Made by a program: the position numbers and the translations under genes | The notes under the pieces: generated by a model | Told to the model about the DNA's origin: nothing | What the model saw: the letters and a program-made list of their open reading frames with translations, nothing else | Databases searched by the model: none | Source of the DNA: an uncultured Helicobacter sp. | GTDB lineage: Bacteria; Campylobacterota; Campylobacteria; Campylobacterales; Helicobacteraceae | Direction of reading: 5' to 3' | Assembly: GCF_910577135.1 (NCBI RefSeq) | Contig: NZ_CAJTLL010000021.1 | Location: 1 to 28,743 of the forward strand | Length of the DNA: 28,743 nucleotides | Part shown: positions 7,341-16,048 of the stretch, in pieces | Layout of the letters: every line of letters starts with the position of its first letter | Position numbering within the stretch: position 1 is the first letter of the stretch

Positions 7341-7832
7341 TTAGAGTTTGCATACGGTATCGTTACCTTTTACAATAGCAATATTGCCATTACCCATATC
7401 AGAAAAATACACATAGTCGCATTGAGTTTTCATATCAAAACCATAATATATTTCCAAAGATGTATTGCCTTTCCATACATATTGAATCAAATAATCATCG
7501 TCTTCTTTTTTCAAGTTTTGCAACGGGAGTTTTTCAAATAACCATTTTTCACCAGCATACTGCATATAAGCCTTATAGGCTTCTTGTATATCCTTAGCTC
7601 CTATAATTACTTTTTGTGGAGCACCACAAGCAATCCATTTTTGCAATTTTATCCAATTATCTTCTCCGCATTCTTTCCTTGCCTCTTCTATAAATTCTTG
7701 CTCCATAGGACTACAATACTCAAACAATGTTTCTATGTTCTGCGTATATGTGCAATCAACCCTATACCATTGCCATATATACTCCTCGCCAAAAGCAAAA
7801 TGTATAAGCAAAAGAAATAAAAGTTTTTTCAT
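7341..7832 (-). CDS. Small secreted cysteine-rich protein, candidate immunity to the 1194-aa effector
   Basis: A 163-residue protein starting with the leader MKKLLFLLLIHFAFG. Six cysteines (27, 40, 55, 69, 138, 161) suggest disulfides in the periplasm. The ATG begins two bases after the stop of the large effector (TAAAAATG), so the pair is almost certainly co-translated. Direct adjacency to an effector with a cysteine-peptidase-like end makes it the best candidate for cognate immunity. No homologue is recognised, so this rests on context. Confidence 0.65.
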   Translation of the reverse strand: MKKLLFLLLIHFAFGEEYIWQWYRVDCTYTQNIETLFEYCSPMEQEFIEEARKECGEDNWIKLQKWIACGAPQKVIIGAKDIQEAYKAYMQYAGEKWLFEKLPLQNLKKEDDDYLIQYVWKGNTSLEIYYGFDMKTQCDYVYFSDMGNGNIAIVKGNDTVCKL

Positions 7833-7834
7833 TT

Positions 7835-10800
7835 TTAATCCTTTTTGTAAGATAAGTTTCTGCGTATTTGGGTTACGACATAATGCCTATTCATATTGTG
7901 CGCAGGTGTTCCGTGTAGTGTATTATTCTCAATGTAAAATCTATTTTCATCGCTTATACCTTTGTCTTTATATCTCGTGCCAACTTCATAGAATAAATAA
8001 TATAACTTTCCTTTTTCATCATATTTTCTGCCTACGATTACTACAAAATGATCGGTTGATAAGTCGCTATTAAAGCCGCCTTTGTGTTGATAAGTATGAT
8101 CGACACCAATAGTGATAGGATACCCTTTTTCTAACTCTGTGTCTATATACTTTAAACCTTCTCGCAATATTCTTTCGTCATAGTCTAAATACTCATTTTG
8201 CTCTTTTGTATTTAAATTACCATCGGAAATCCTCTTATGAGTATCATTGCTCCGATAGTATGCTACGTCTTTTTCTATTGAGATTTGATACAATATGCTT
8301 CCCCTATAAGATGTCGGTGTTTCAGACAAGCTAACACCAGATCTTCTTAATATTTCATCACAAGTAAGCTTACACGCTGTATTACCAGCTTTTGTTCCCA
8401 TACCTCCTTTTGTATTATCAAACTGCGAAATCCACTCCACAACTCCACCATTTGGTGTTCTTTTTCCTCTCAAATCAATCTCGCTTTTTCTTTCCTCATA
8501 CCCCACCCCTAATCTTACTACCATTCTGCCCTCATTATCCTTTAAGCTTTCTAATATATCTTTATATTCTTCTTTGATGGATTCTAATGTTTCAAAGAAT
8601 CTTGTATCTTCTTTAGCTAAATCTATCCCTCCATTATCCCCATAGCTTTCTCCTCCGTGAATGTAGAAATTATTTCTTTGTGTGGTAGATTCTATAGTAT
8701 TGGTGCATTCTTTATTGGTATAGATAGGGATATTATATTTGCCCCATTTACTTTGCCTCTCTTTATCTTTAAACTTTAAAATAATGTTTTGATTGAGTGT
8801 TCTTATACCACTTTGTTTATTTTCTGTGCTTTGGCTAATGTCTATATAGTATGTCCCTTCAGGTATTGCTCCTATATCCTTTGCTTTTTGTCTTTGTTTG
8901 GAATAATCAAAGTATTCTTGAGGGTTGTTTGGATTAAGAATAGGATTACCTATATAATTTGTATTATTGTTTTGGGCGTTTGTATTATTTTGTGAGGCAA
9001 TAGGTATAGGTTTGCCACTTCTTGCTTGAAAGATTCTTTGTGTATCATATTGGCTAGAATCTAGCTTATCCCTTTTCACCTCTCCCCATTCTACTATCTG
9101 TAATTCCTTACCATTGAAGTATAGAGATAGTGGAGGTTTATAATCTAGTTTGGTATGGGTGGTATAATTTGCTTTATAGGCTGGGGAGCGTAGATAAGCA
9201 AAGATAACTAAAGTATAATCTCCCTGTGTGAGGTATTGGAGTTGTTGGGAGTAATTTGGAGGATTGGTGGTTTGAGAGTTTGATGATGATTGTGAATGGT
9301 TTGTTTGTGCTTTTGAATTTGGACTTTGAGAGCTTGTTTGATTGCTTCTGTCTGTATTGATGTGTGATGCTTGATGTGATTGTAGGCTTTGCAAATATTC
9401 TTTAGGATTAAATGTTATTATATTTCCCTTGTAGGTATCACTTGGGAGTTCATAGTAATGCTCATCTTTTATTAAGCCTGTTTTGTTTGGATTATAATCT
9501 TTTGTAGGAAGTATCATATAAGCCCATTTAACCAAATTATAGCCATAATAGATAGCTTCACATTCTAAGGCAGTATCTATCTTTATTGGTTTTTGTATGT
9601 TGTTTATTCTCACTTCAAGGATAGAATCTGTGTTGTCTATCTTTTCATCAAGTGTTGTAGTTTGCTTAAGATGTAAGATATTCTTATAAGTAATGCCTTC
9701 ACCTGCTTTAGCTTGTTTTTTTATTTGATTATTTACTGATATTATGCCCACACCTGTTATTTTGTGTATATCATAAGTGGAATAATTTTGAGTCACTAAA
9801 TCATTACAAGAGAGTATGAGTTTGGTTGTAACATTTGCAAGAGGAGTATCATCAAGGTTAAGTTCGGTGCTTAGAGTAGCATTATAACTGATATTACCAG
9901 CTTTATCTGTTTTGGTATTGCCATTATTATCTTTGTTTTCTTGTAAGTTTATTTGATAGGTTTTTCTATTTTCGCAGTTAAGAAGATAGATGATAGGTTG
10001 CCCCTGTGAATTATGAGAATCTTGTATAGAATTATTTGACTCATTGGAGTTCGTTTCATTATTATGATTGTGTTGAATAGAGGAGTGTTGATTAGAGCAA
10101 TAGATATAGAGTTCATTAATGTAGAGTGTGAAATTACCTTCTTTAGAACAATCAGTAGAGTGAGATTTTTCTTCTTTGAGTTTTAATTTAATACCAAGCT
10201 TATTCACTTTTTGATTTTTGTTTATTTCATTGGAAATAATATGGTTTTGTTTGCTAAAGCCTGTATTGTAGAGTAGGATATTGCTTTGGTGTTTTTGGAT
10301 AGTGAGTATAGGCTCTGCATTTTTAAAGATATATTCTTGTTGATAATCTGCTATATCATCACCATTTTTATCTAATTCAAGATAATCATCTTTTTGTGAA
10401 AGAGTTGGTTCTTGTGCAGATTCTGTGTCATTTTTTATCTCTGTGCCTAAAAAATAATTTGTGCTTTGCTTATCTTTAAAATCACTCAAATAAAGCCTTG
10501 AATGAGTGCCTAAGTAAGTGCAATCAATCTTTGTATCTTTGCAAACTATAAGGTAGAGCGTAGAATTAAACTTTTGTCTTATTTGCAGAGCTATATCCCC
10601 GATACTTTGAGGATAAAAGATAAAAAAAGAGGAGTTGTTTTGCTGCATTCGCTTATTGATTGTAGCGATATTATCTGTAACATTTGGTTTATCTTTAGAT
10701 TTTTGTATAATGTAAATACTCTCTATTTTAAGGCTTGGATTATTCTCTTGGATATAATATTGCTTCATTGTATTTAAAAAGGGTTGAGTGATTGAAACTA

Positions 10801-11419
10801 GACTTTGAGATAGTGGGAAGCTATCATCTGTAAAGTTTTTCTTTATTTCTTCTTCTTTTTTTATTATGCTCTCATAGTATGTTTGAGATTTTGAAGATTC
10901 TGCAATGTTTAAAAATTCAAAGAATATCATAGATTCATTAAGACTAACTTTATCTTGATTGAGGTCTTTAGTTTTAATTTGTACATTATCACAAAGTGAT
11001 TGAAAGATTTTATCATTAATATCATTATTTTCATAAAGCCCAAAGAGATTGGATTGTTTAAAACGCTTAATAGCTATGCTTTTATCATTTTTACTATTGC
11101 TATTGTATCTTATCTCATACCAAAGCTTAAGATGAGATTTTTCTTTGAGTGCTTGTTGAAAGCCTTTACCGAATACTTGTTCATTTTCCCCAAGATATTG
11201 TATATGCAATAAAGTAAGATACTCTTTTGAAGATTTGAGTGTTTTTAGATTCTCTTGTGTGATATTCTCTTGTAAGATTTGTATATAGTCATTGTTGTAA
11301 TTATTAAGAAAAGTGTTTAAAGAATTTTTGGCATTATCAATGGGCATTATATTATTTTCTAAATCTATCTCAAAGTAAAATTTAAAAGTATTATAAAGTA
11401 GCATTTCATATCTACTCAT
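7835..11419 (-). CDS. Large modular T6SS effector candidate with papain/C39-like C-terminus
   Basis: A 1194-residue protein without signal peptide, GGAGG eight bases before its ATG, directly after vgrG. Residues 1-340 are unrecognised. Residues 348-363 contain an Asp-rich LDKNGDDIADYQQEY segment like a calcium-binding EF-hand/dockerin loop. Residues ~596-792 are the region repeated at 2442-3032, including an S/N/Q-rich linker (~699-745). Residues ~847-933 resemble a DUF2778/L,D-transpeptidase-like domain (AIPEGTYYID, FYIHGG with His921), but the expected Cys is Gly931 (NGGID). RLGVGYE at 968-974 precedes the last ~200 residues, which look like a cysteine peptidase of C39/papain type: TACKLTC with Cys1020, TDHFVVIVG with His1124, then FYEVGT. 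A peptidoglycan or protein target is likely. An immunity-like gene follows two bases later. Confidence 0.7.
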   Translation of the reverse strand: MSRYEMLLYNTFKFYFEIDLENNIMPIDNAKNSLNTFLNNYNNDYIQILQENITQENLKTLKSSKEYLTLLHIQYLGENEQVFGKGFQQALKEKSHLKLWYEIRYNSNSKNDKSIAIKRFKQSNLFGLYENNDINDKIFQSLCDNVQIKTKDLNQDKVSLNESMIFFEFLNIAESSKSQTYYESIIKKEEEIKKNFTDDSFPLSQSLVSITQPFLNTMKQYYIQENNPSLKIESIYIIQKSKDKPNVTDNIATINKRMQQNNSSFFIFYPQSIGDIALQIRQKFNSTLYLIVCKDTKIDCTYLGTHSRLYLSDFKDKQSTNYFLGTEIKNDTESAQEPTLSQKDDYLELDKNGDDIADYQQEYIFKNAEPILTIQKHQSNILLYNTGFSKQNHIISNEINKNQKVNKLGIKLKLKEEKSHSTDCSKEGNFTLYINELYIYCSNQHSSIQHNHNNETNSNESNNSIQDSHNSQGQPIIYLLNCENRKTYQINLQENKDNNGNTKTDKAGNISYNATLSTELNLDDTPLANVTTKLILSCNDLVTQNYSTYDIHKITGVGIISVNNQIKKQAKAGEGITYKNILHLKQTTTLDEKIDNTDSILEVRINNIQKPIKIDTALECEAIYYGYNLVKWAYMILPTKDYNPNKTGLIKDEHYYELPSDTYKGNIITFNPKEYLQSLQSHQASHINTDRSNQTSSQSPNSKAQTNHSQSSSNSQTTNPPNYSQQLQYLTQGDYTLVIFAYLRSPAYKANYTTHTKLDYKPPLSLYFNGKELQIVEWGEVKRDKLDSSQYDTQRIFQARSGKPIPIASQNNTNAQNNNTNYIGNPILNPNNPQEYFDYSKQRQKAKDIGAIPEGTYYIDISQSTENKQSGIRTLNQNIILKFKDKERQSKWGKYNIPIYTNKECTNTIESTTQRNNFYIHGGESYGDNGGIDLAKEDTRFFETLESIKEEYKDILESLKDNEGRMVVRLGVGYEERKSEIDLRGKRTPNGGVVEWISQFDNTKGGMGTKAGNTACKLTCDEILRRSGVSLSETPTSYRGSILYQISIEKDVAYYRSNDTHKRISDGNLNTKEQNEYLDYDERILREGLKYIDTELEKGYPITIGVDHTYQHKGGFNSDLSTDHFVVIVGRKYDEKGKLYYLFYEVGTRYKDKGISDENRFYIENNTLHGTPAHNMNRHYVVTQIRRNLSYKKD
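9044..9634 (-). repeat. 591-bp perfect direct repeat, copy 2
   Basis: The partner of 2442-3032, lying inside the large effector gene (codons ~596-792). A diverged, shortened third relative covers roughly 5190-5330 at the start of the amidase gene. Confidence 0.93.
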
Positions 11420-11522
11420 TATTATCCTCCATAAGATTAAGGGAACTCTTCTTTCTCAAAGCTTAAGTTTCTCAAAGAAGTTTTAATTTCTTTATAGTAT
11501 CTTATCTTGTTTTCTTTACCCC

Positions 11523-14321
11523 TCACTCCGCCTTTACCTCTCCACCTTTAACGACTAATCCTTTAGAATCTATGACTACTTCTACTCCACCAGCTTTAAT
11601 AATAACACAATCTCCCTTAGCAGTAATAGAAGTGTCTCCTACTTGGTGAATTATAGTGTTACCAGCATTAACGCTATAATTAGATTCTATTTTAGCATAA
11701 CTAGAATCTGCTACTTGTGTGAGCTGTTTTTTTGTTTGTAGGCTAAAATCTTCAGTGCTTGATAAATCAATGTAATTTTTAGCACTAAGATTAAATTGTT
11801 GTTCTGTATTAAGACTAATACCATTTGCAGCATAAAGCTCATAACCTTTATTGATTTGATTTTTGCTATCTCCCCCTACATTCCTACTCTCATCTTGTTC
11901 TATACTCGTATTGAGATTCCCCCCTATCTCCACCTCCTTATCCTCTCCTACATATTCACTACTATCCTTTGCTACTCTTAGTTTATTGCTTGCTCCTATG
12001 TTAAGAGTATGGCTTAATCCTACAATGGTATCTTTAGATAAAGCTACATTGGTATTATATTCTCCTCCAATACTCACAATCTTTGCTAAATCTATGGTTT
12101 GAGCATGAATCTTTTTAATCCTTTCATTATAAGTTCCCTCTACTTGAGATTCTTTATTGTTATGTATGGTTTGAGTGAAGTTATGCTTAATGAGTTCTTC
12201 ATAATCTCTTTGTGCTTGAAGATAGATGTGTTCTTGTTCTTTGAGATTTGAAAGCGTGATTTCATTGAATCCAGATTCTATGAGATTGTGATGAGAGTTT
12301 GTATTCTCTGCTTGCAATGCACTGCTATTATTAAGAGTTCTTGCACTTAAACTTGTTTGATGAGAGGCTAAGGGTAAAGAGGGTAAGGCAGGATTACTTG
12401 GATTGTAGAGACTGCCTATAATGATGGGCATATCTATGTCATTATTTAAGTAACTTATTAATACTTCATCTCCAACTCTTGGAGTATGATAAAAACCTGA
12501 ACTTGCACTTGCAATAGGAGAGCTTACTCTAAGAAAAGCTGTGTGTGTATTAAGAGTATATAAATCATCTTCTAAATGAGTATTGTTTGAATGTTTGGTA
12601 TTGTTTGTATTGGGTGTTGTGTGTATATCATTATCCGTGAGTAAAGCTTGTGCCATAAAGGCATGTAGCCTTACTTTTACCCTGCCATATTCATCTGTAT
12701 AAAGCGTGTTGCTCTGTTTGATGATACTTGCATTAGCCTCTTTAATATTCTTGGCTTTTATATACTCTTCTCCTACAACTATACCTTGCATAAGAGATGG
12801 AGGGTTTGGTTTGGGCTTGGGTGTAGGCATATAAGATAGGTTTGAAGGCAAGAGAGTAATGAGATTACTATAAGCATCTTTGAACCGAGAGATGTTGCCA
12901 TCATTGACTTGTTGATGAGAGGGTAAAGTATCTGCAAGAATAGATTCGTTTATAAGGGTTTGCTCTAATGCTATGATAGTATATTCATTTATAGACTCTT
13001 GTGTTTTATTATCTTGAATATTATTTCCTAAAAGAGATTTATTTTTAGATTCTATATATAATCTTTGAGCTAAACAGAGTGTATAGATATTGCTTTGAGC
13101 GTTCATAAGAGCTTGAGTATTGGCAGTATGTTGGGCTTGATTAGAGCAAAGAGACTTTATATTCGCTTGATAGGTAAAACTCACATTGGGTATAAATACA
13201 CTTTGCATAGAGGCAGTATAGTTATAAGGATTATTCATATCTTCTTGTGCTAGAGAAGTATCATTTGATGTAGAATGAGTGGCAATGTCTGGGGATTGTT
13301 TGTCAATATATTTTGAATACATATAAGTATTTATTTGAGGATTGTTTGCATCATTGCTGAAGAAGTTAAATTGTTTTGTGTGTATATGATGAGAATGTGT
13401 GAGAGCAAAAATACAGGGTTCATTAAGATTATTATGTGTTTTTACATTAGGATTAAAAGGGACTTTAGTGAGAGGAATAGGAGTATAGGGTGTGTGATGA
13501 CATACATATAAGGTATCATTGTCTTCATAAAAGTATATACCATTATTATGAGCTAATCGTGTGATGAAATCTAAATCAGATTCTTCATATTGGGTGATAA
13601 TCTCTAAAGGATTATCAATTTGGCTAAGAGAAGAAAAATCTATTTGTTTGCATAATTGTGGAGTATAAGCAGTGAGTATATCTTTGAGTATGTCTAAAGG
13701 TGTTTTATCTGTATAAATTCTATTTGCTTTATTGAGTGAAAGTCTTATGAGAGGAGAAGTGAGTGTAAAGGTAAAGAAATGTCTATGGTTTATAGATTTA
13801 GGTGTAGGTATATCTAAGGAAGAGAGTGTCTTTTGTTGAGAAGTATTGGTTATGTCAGCAATAGTGTTGATTGTGTTATTTGTATCTAAGGAAACATTAG
13901 ATTTAGAACCTAAATACTCTATATGTGTAATGATACCCTTATATGATTTAATAGGGGTAGAAGTATTACCTAAAGAGATAGAAAGAGCACTATGATAGTT
14001 TGTGTTGCCATAGGGATTAGAAATATATAATAGAGCAAAATTATCTTGCAATAGCTGGAGATTGAAAGGTTGGTCTAATGCAAAAGAATAAGGGGGAGCA
14101 GATGATGCAAAATCGGTATCTTGGGTATGAGATTGGATTGTGTGTGAGGGAGAGTTTGTTTTACCCAAAGAAGCAAAAGTAGCAGAAAATATATCTGCAT
14201 AAAAGGATTCTATAAAACCATTACAAGTAATATGAAAAGGAGACTGCAAACTTTCTCTAATATGGGCTTTGGTGATGGTAAAGGTGATAGAGTTAATATC
14301 CAAAGAAAGAAAAGCACTCAT
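11523..14321 (-). CDS. vgrG: T6SS spike protein VgrG (TssI)
   Basis: A 932-residue VgrG. The N-terminal ~490 residues hold the gp27-like part, with PLDILKDIL and ESDLDFITRLAHNNGIYFYED typical of the family. A KPKPNPP linker leads to the gp5 OB-fold (GIVVGE, TDEYGRVKVRLH around 511-550; TPRVGDEVLISYLNNDIDMPIIIGSLYNP around 611-645). The C-terminal ~250 residues form the repetitive spike (GESYN-like G/V repeats such as VEIGGNLN and NVGGDSKN). It ends in VVKGGEVKAE with no added enzyme domain. AAGGA precedes the ATG. At 932 residues it is longer than many VgrGs because of N/S/T-rich insertions in the gp27-like half. Together with the effector gene that follows, it suggests cargo loading onto this spike. 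Confidence 0.96.
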   Translation of the reverse strand: MSAFLSLDINSITFTITKAHIRESLQSPFHITCNGFIESFYADIFSATFASLGKTNSPSHTIQSHTQDTDFASSAPPYSFALDQPFNLQLLQDNFALLYISNPYGNTNYHSALSISLGNTSTPIKSYKGIITHIEYLGSKSNVSLDTNNTINTIADITNTSQQKTLSSLDIPTPKSINHRHFFTFTLTSPLIRLSLNKANRIYTDKTPLDILKDILTAYTPQLCKQIDFSSLSQIDNPLEIITQYEESDLDFITRLAHNNGIYFYEDNDTLYVCHHTPYTPIPLTKVPFNPNVKTHNNLNEPCIFALTHSHHIHTKQFNFFSNDANNPQINTYMYSKYIDKQSPDIATHSTSNDTSLAQEDMNNPYNYTASMQSVFIPNVSFTYQANIKSLCSNQAQHTANTQALMNAQSNIYTLCLAQRLYIESKNKSLLGNNIQDNKTQESINEYTIIALEQTLINESILADTLPSHQQVNDGNISRFKDAYSNLITLLPSNLSYMPTPKPKPNPPSLMQGIVVGEEYIKAKNIKEANASIIKQSNTLYTDEYGRVKVRLHAFMAQALLTDNDIHTTPNTNNTKHSNNTHLEDDLYTLNTHTAFLRVSSPIASASSGFYHTPRVGDEVLISYLNNDIDMPIIIGSLYNPSNPALPSLPLASHQTSLSARTLNNSSALQAENTNSHHNLIESGFNEITLSNLKEQEHIYLQAQRDYEELIKHNFTQTIHNNKESQVEGTYNERIKKIHAQTIDLAKIVSIGGEYNTNVALSKDTIVGLSHTLNIGASNKLRVAKDSSEYVGEDKEVEIGGNLNTSIEQDESRNVGGDSKNQINKGYELYAANGISLNTEQQFNLSAKNYIDLSSTEDFSLQTKKQLTQVADSSYAKIESNYSVNAGNTIIHQVGDTSITAKGDCVIIKAGGVEVVIDSKGLVVKGGEVKAE

Positions 14322-14446
14322 AAAACTATCCTTTAGGGGTATTTTTGTGAAAAAAGAGGCTCATCTCACTATCTCACAAAGCATCCCGTTTTTTACTACA
14401 ACTTTAAGGGTATGTAAAAAAGTTTTTTAAGGCAGATATGAAGAAA

Positions 14447-14956
14447 TTAAGCATTTCTCCAGTCATCACTTCCGCTCGTTCCTGCAACAACATGTTCCCA
14501 AATAATTTTTCGATAATTAAGAGAAACCCTAAAGAGCTCAGTTTTGTTATTATTGCTTGTATCTTGTGCATTTGGCATAATAAGGTCTATGTCTGTAATA
14601 ATAGCATCTTCTAATTTTGTAGTGAAGTAATGTTCTGCTCCACCACCTATTGATGTCCTAAACCAATGCACTTCTACATTGTTTAATCTTTCACCCTTTG
14701 TGAGGGCATTGTAAAGTAAAGGAACAGCTTTATTGAGAGAACAGGTAAAAATAAAGGGTCTATGCACCCTTTGACCTGATGGTTGTCCGCTTTGTGTATC
14801 TGTGGGAACAGTTACAATATGAGAAATCTCTTGAGCCATAATTTCATCTTCGTGTCCTGCTTGGTAACGATTACCTATGCTCTCTTGCGTAGAAGCCCCA
14901 CTAGAAATAAGTCCTTGTGTAACACCTTCAATTTTAATATATGCTGGCTGCGCCAT
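14447..14956 (-). CDS. hcp: T6SS tube protein Hcp (TssD)
   Basis: A 169-residue Hcp beginning MAQPAYIKIEGVTQGLISS. Family features include the HEDEI segment, SGQRVHRPFIFTCSLNKAVPLLYNAL, VEVHWFRTS and EHYFTTKLEDAII. Hexamer rings of this protein stack into the inner tube and are secreted. A longer frame adds 22 residues up to 15022, but they are hydrophobic, unlike any Hcp, and overlap a likely promoter; AAAGGA sits just before the ATG at 14956, so that start is chosen. It lies 96 bases downstream of tssG and 125 bases upstream of vgrG, room enough for its own promoter, fitting the high Hcp demand. Confidence 0.97.
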   Translation of the reverse strand: MAQPAYIKIEGVTQGLISSGASTQESIGNRYQAGHEDEIMAQEISHIVTVPTDTQSGQPSGQRVHRPFIFTCSLNKAVPLLYNALTKGERLNNVEVHWFRTSIGGGAEHYFTTKLEDAIITDIDLIMPNAQDTSNNNKTELFRVSLNYRKIIWEHVVAGTSGSDDWRNA

Positions 14957-14997
14957 AGTAATCCTTTCTGTAAGTTTTATCCATATAAAAGCGAAGT

Positions 14998-15003
14998 ATT
15001 CTA
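14998..15003 (-). promoter_or_regulatory. Possible hcp promoter -10
   Basis: Read on the minus strand, TAGAAT lies 41 bases before the hcp ATG, preceded by a T-rich stretch ending in TTGTG. This fits an AT-rich Campylobacterota promoter and would let hcp be transcribed above the rest of the operon. Confidence 0.4.
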
Positions 15004-15052
15004 CACAAAAAAATAAAATCAATAATTAAGTTTTATAAAAATATAAATATTT

Positions 15053-16048
15053 TTACTCACATAGTGTCATTAACATACTACATTGTGCAAAATTCGCCTT
15101 TTTTTTATTTAATAATAACCCAAAACCAAGAGTAGCCCTCGCAATATCGCCGAGCCTAAAATCCATTTTGGGGTTATATTGCATATCTAAACGAACATCA
15201 ATGGCAAATTCATTGTTGGTGAGAAAAATTACACTCTCTCTAAGTTTATTGTGCTGCTTATGATGTGGAAAATAATCTAGGGCTTCCTGATAATGCAAAT
15301 CCTTGATGCGGAGTAATATTTTATTTTGATAGGAATATATTGTGCTACCTAGTAGAAAACTTTTACCAAGAGTAACATTTTTAAACCCTAAACTATTCTG
15401 TTGATTCTTATTGATACGAATGGCTTGTGGAATATTCTCGACAATAGAAATTCTATCGTGCAAATGAAAATTATGTGCCAAAATTTTCTCAATATAAGCT
15501 TTTGGTCTCCTTAGGCTTAAAATAAGAGGTGCAAATGGAAGATATGCCTTTGCACTTGTTGTATCACTAAAACCTAAAAGTTTCAACAATACAAAAGAAA
15601 CTTTATCGCTAAAATCTGTCTCAAATGAGCGATGATAACCTCTAAGTGATATGCTATCATAAAATAGCCATAAGAGATAATTATTAAAAAAATCAAAAAA
15701 AAGACTAAAGCCTTCGCCATCATCTTCATTTTTTGCAAAATTATCAAGCATATAATAAGGCAGAGGTGAAGATTGCCCTAGCAATCCAAAAAAATGACTA
15801 AAAACTTCCACGAAAGATTCAGTATGCATTTTGGAAGATATATTTTGAGGTAATTTTTCCATAACTTTTACAGATGAAGCCTCAAGTGGAAGCATATCTT
15901 TCGACTCTAAATCCGCCATATCATGATATTGGAATATATCAACTTCTTTATACGCATGTCCCAAACTCCTAGCACTACGTAAAAAGATTTGCTCCCTATT
16001 CAAAGAAACCAAGAGCATTTTTATTAGCCGATAAAAAGTAAAATTCAT
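15053..16048 (-). CDS. tssG: T6SS baseplate protein TssG
   Basis: A 331-residue protein. The segment FSHFFGLLGQSSPLPYYMLD is the family hallmark, followed by a Phe-rich region (DFFNNYLLWLFYDS) and the LG/L-rich central part; LGKSFLLGSTIYSYQNKILL and the closing DIARATLGFGLLLNKK also fit. TssG binds TssF, TssE and TssK in the baseplate wedge. Its ATG overlaps the tssF stop by four bases, so the two are translationally coupled. Confidence 0.92.
   Translation of the reverse strand: MNFTFYRLIKMLLVSLNREQIFLRSARSLGHAYKEVDIFQYHDMADLESKDMLPLEASSVKVMEKLPQNISSKMHTESFVEVFSHFFGLLGQSSPLPYYMLDNFAKNEDDGEGFSLFFDFFNNYLLWLFYDSISLRGYHRSFETDFSDKVSFVLLKLLGFSDTTSAKAYLPFAPLILSLRRPKAYIEKILAHNFHLHDRISIVENIPQAIRINKNQQNSLGFKNVTLGKSFLLGSTIYSYQNKILLRIKDLHYQEALDYFPHHKQHNKLRESVIFLTNNEFAIDVRLDMQYNPKMDFRLGDIARATLGFGLLLNKKKANFAQCSMLMTLCE

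Noticed and set aside
11455..11500. Hairpin with CTTTGAGAAA repeats between vgrG and the effector gene
   Set aside because: Long loop and no T-run; too weak to call a terminator or site.
14957..15022. 22-residue N-terminal extension of hcp
   Set aside because: Hydrophobic, unlike Hcp, overlaps a likely promoter; a good ribosome site precedes the ATG at 14956.
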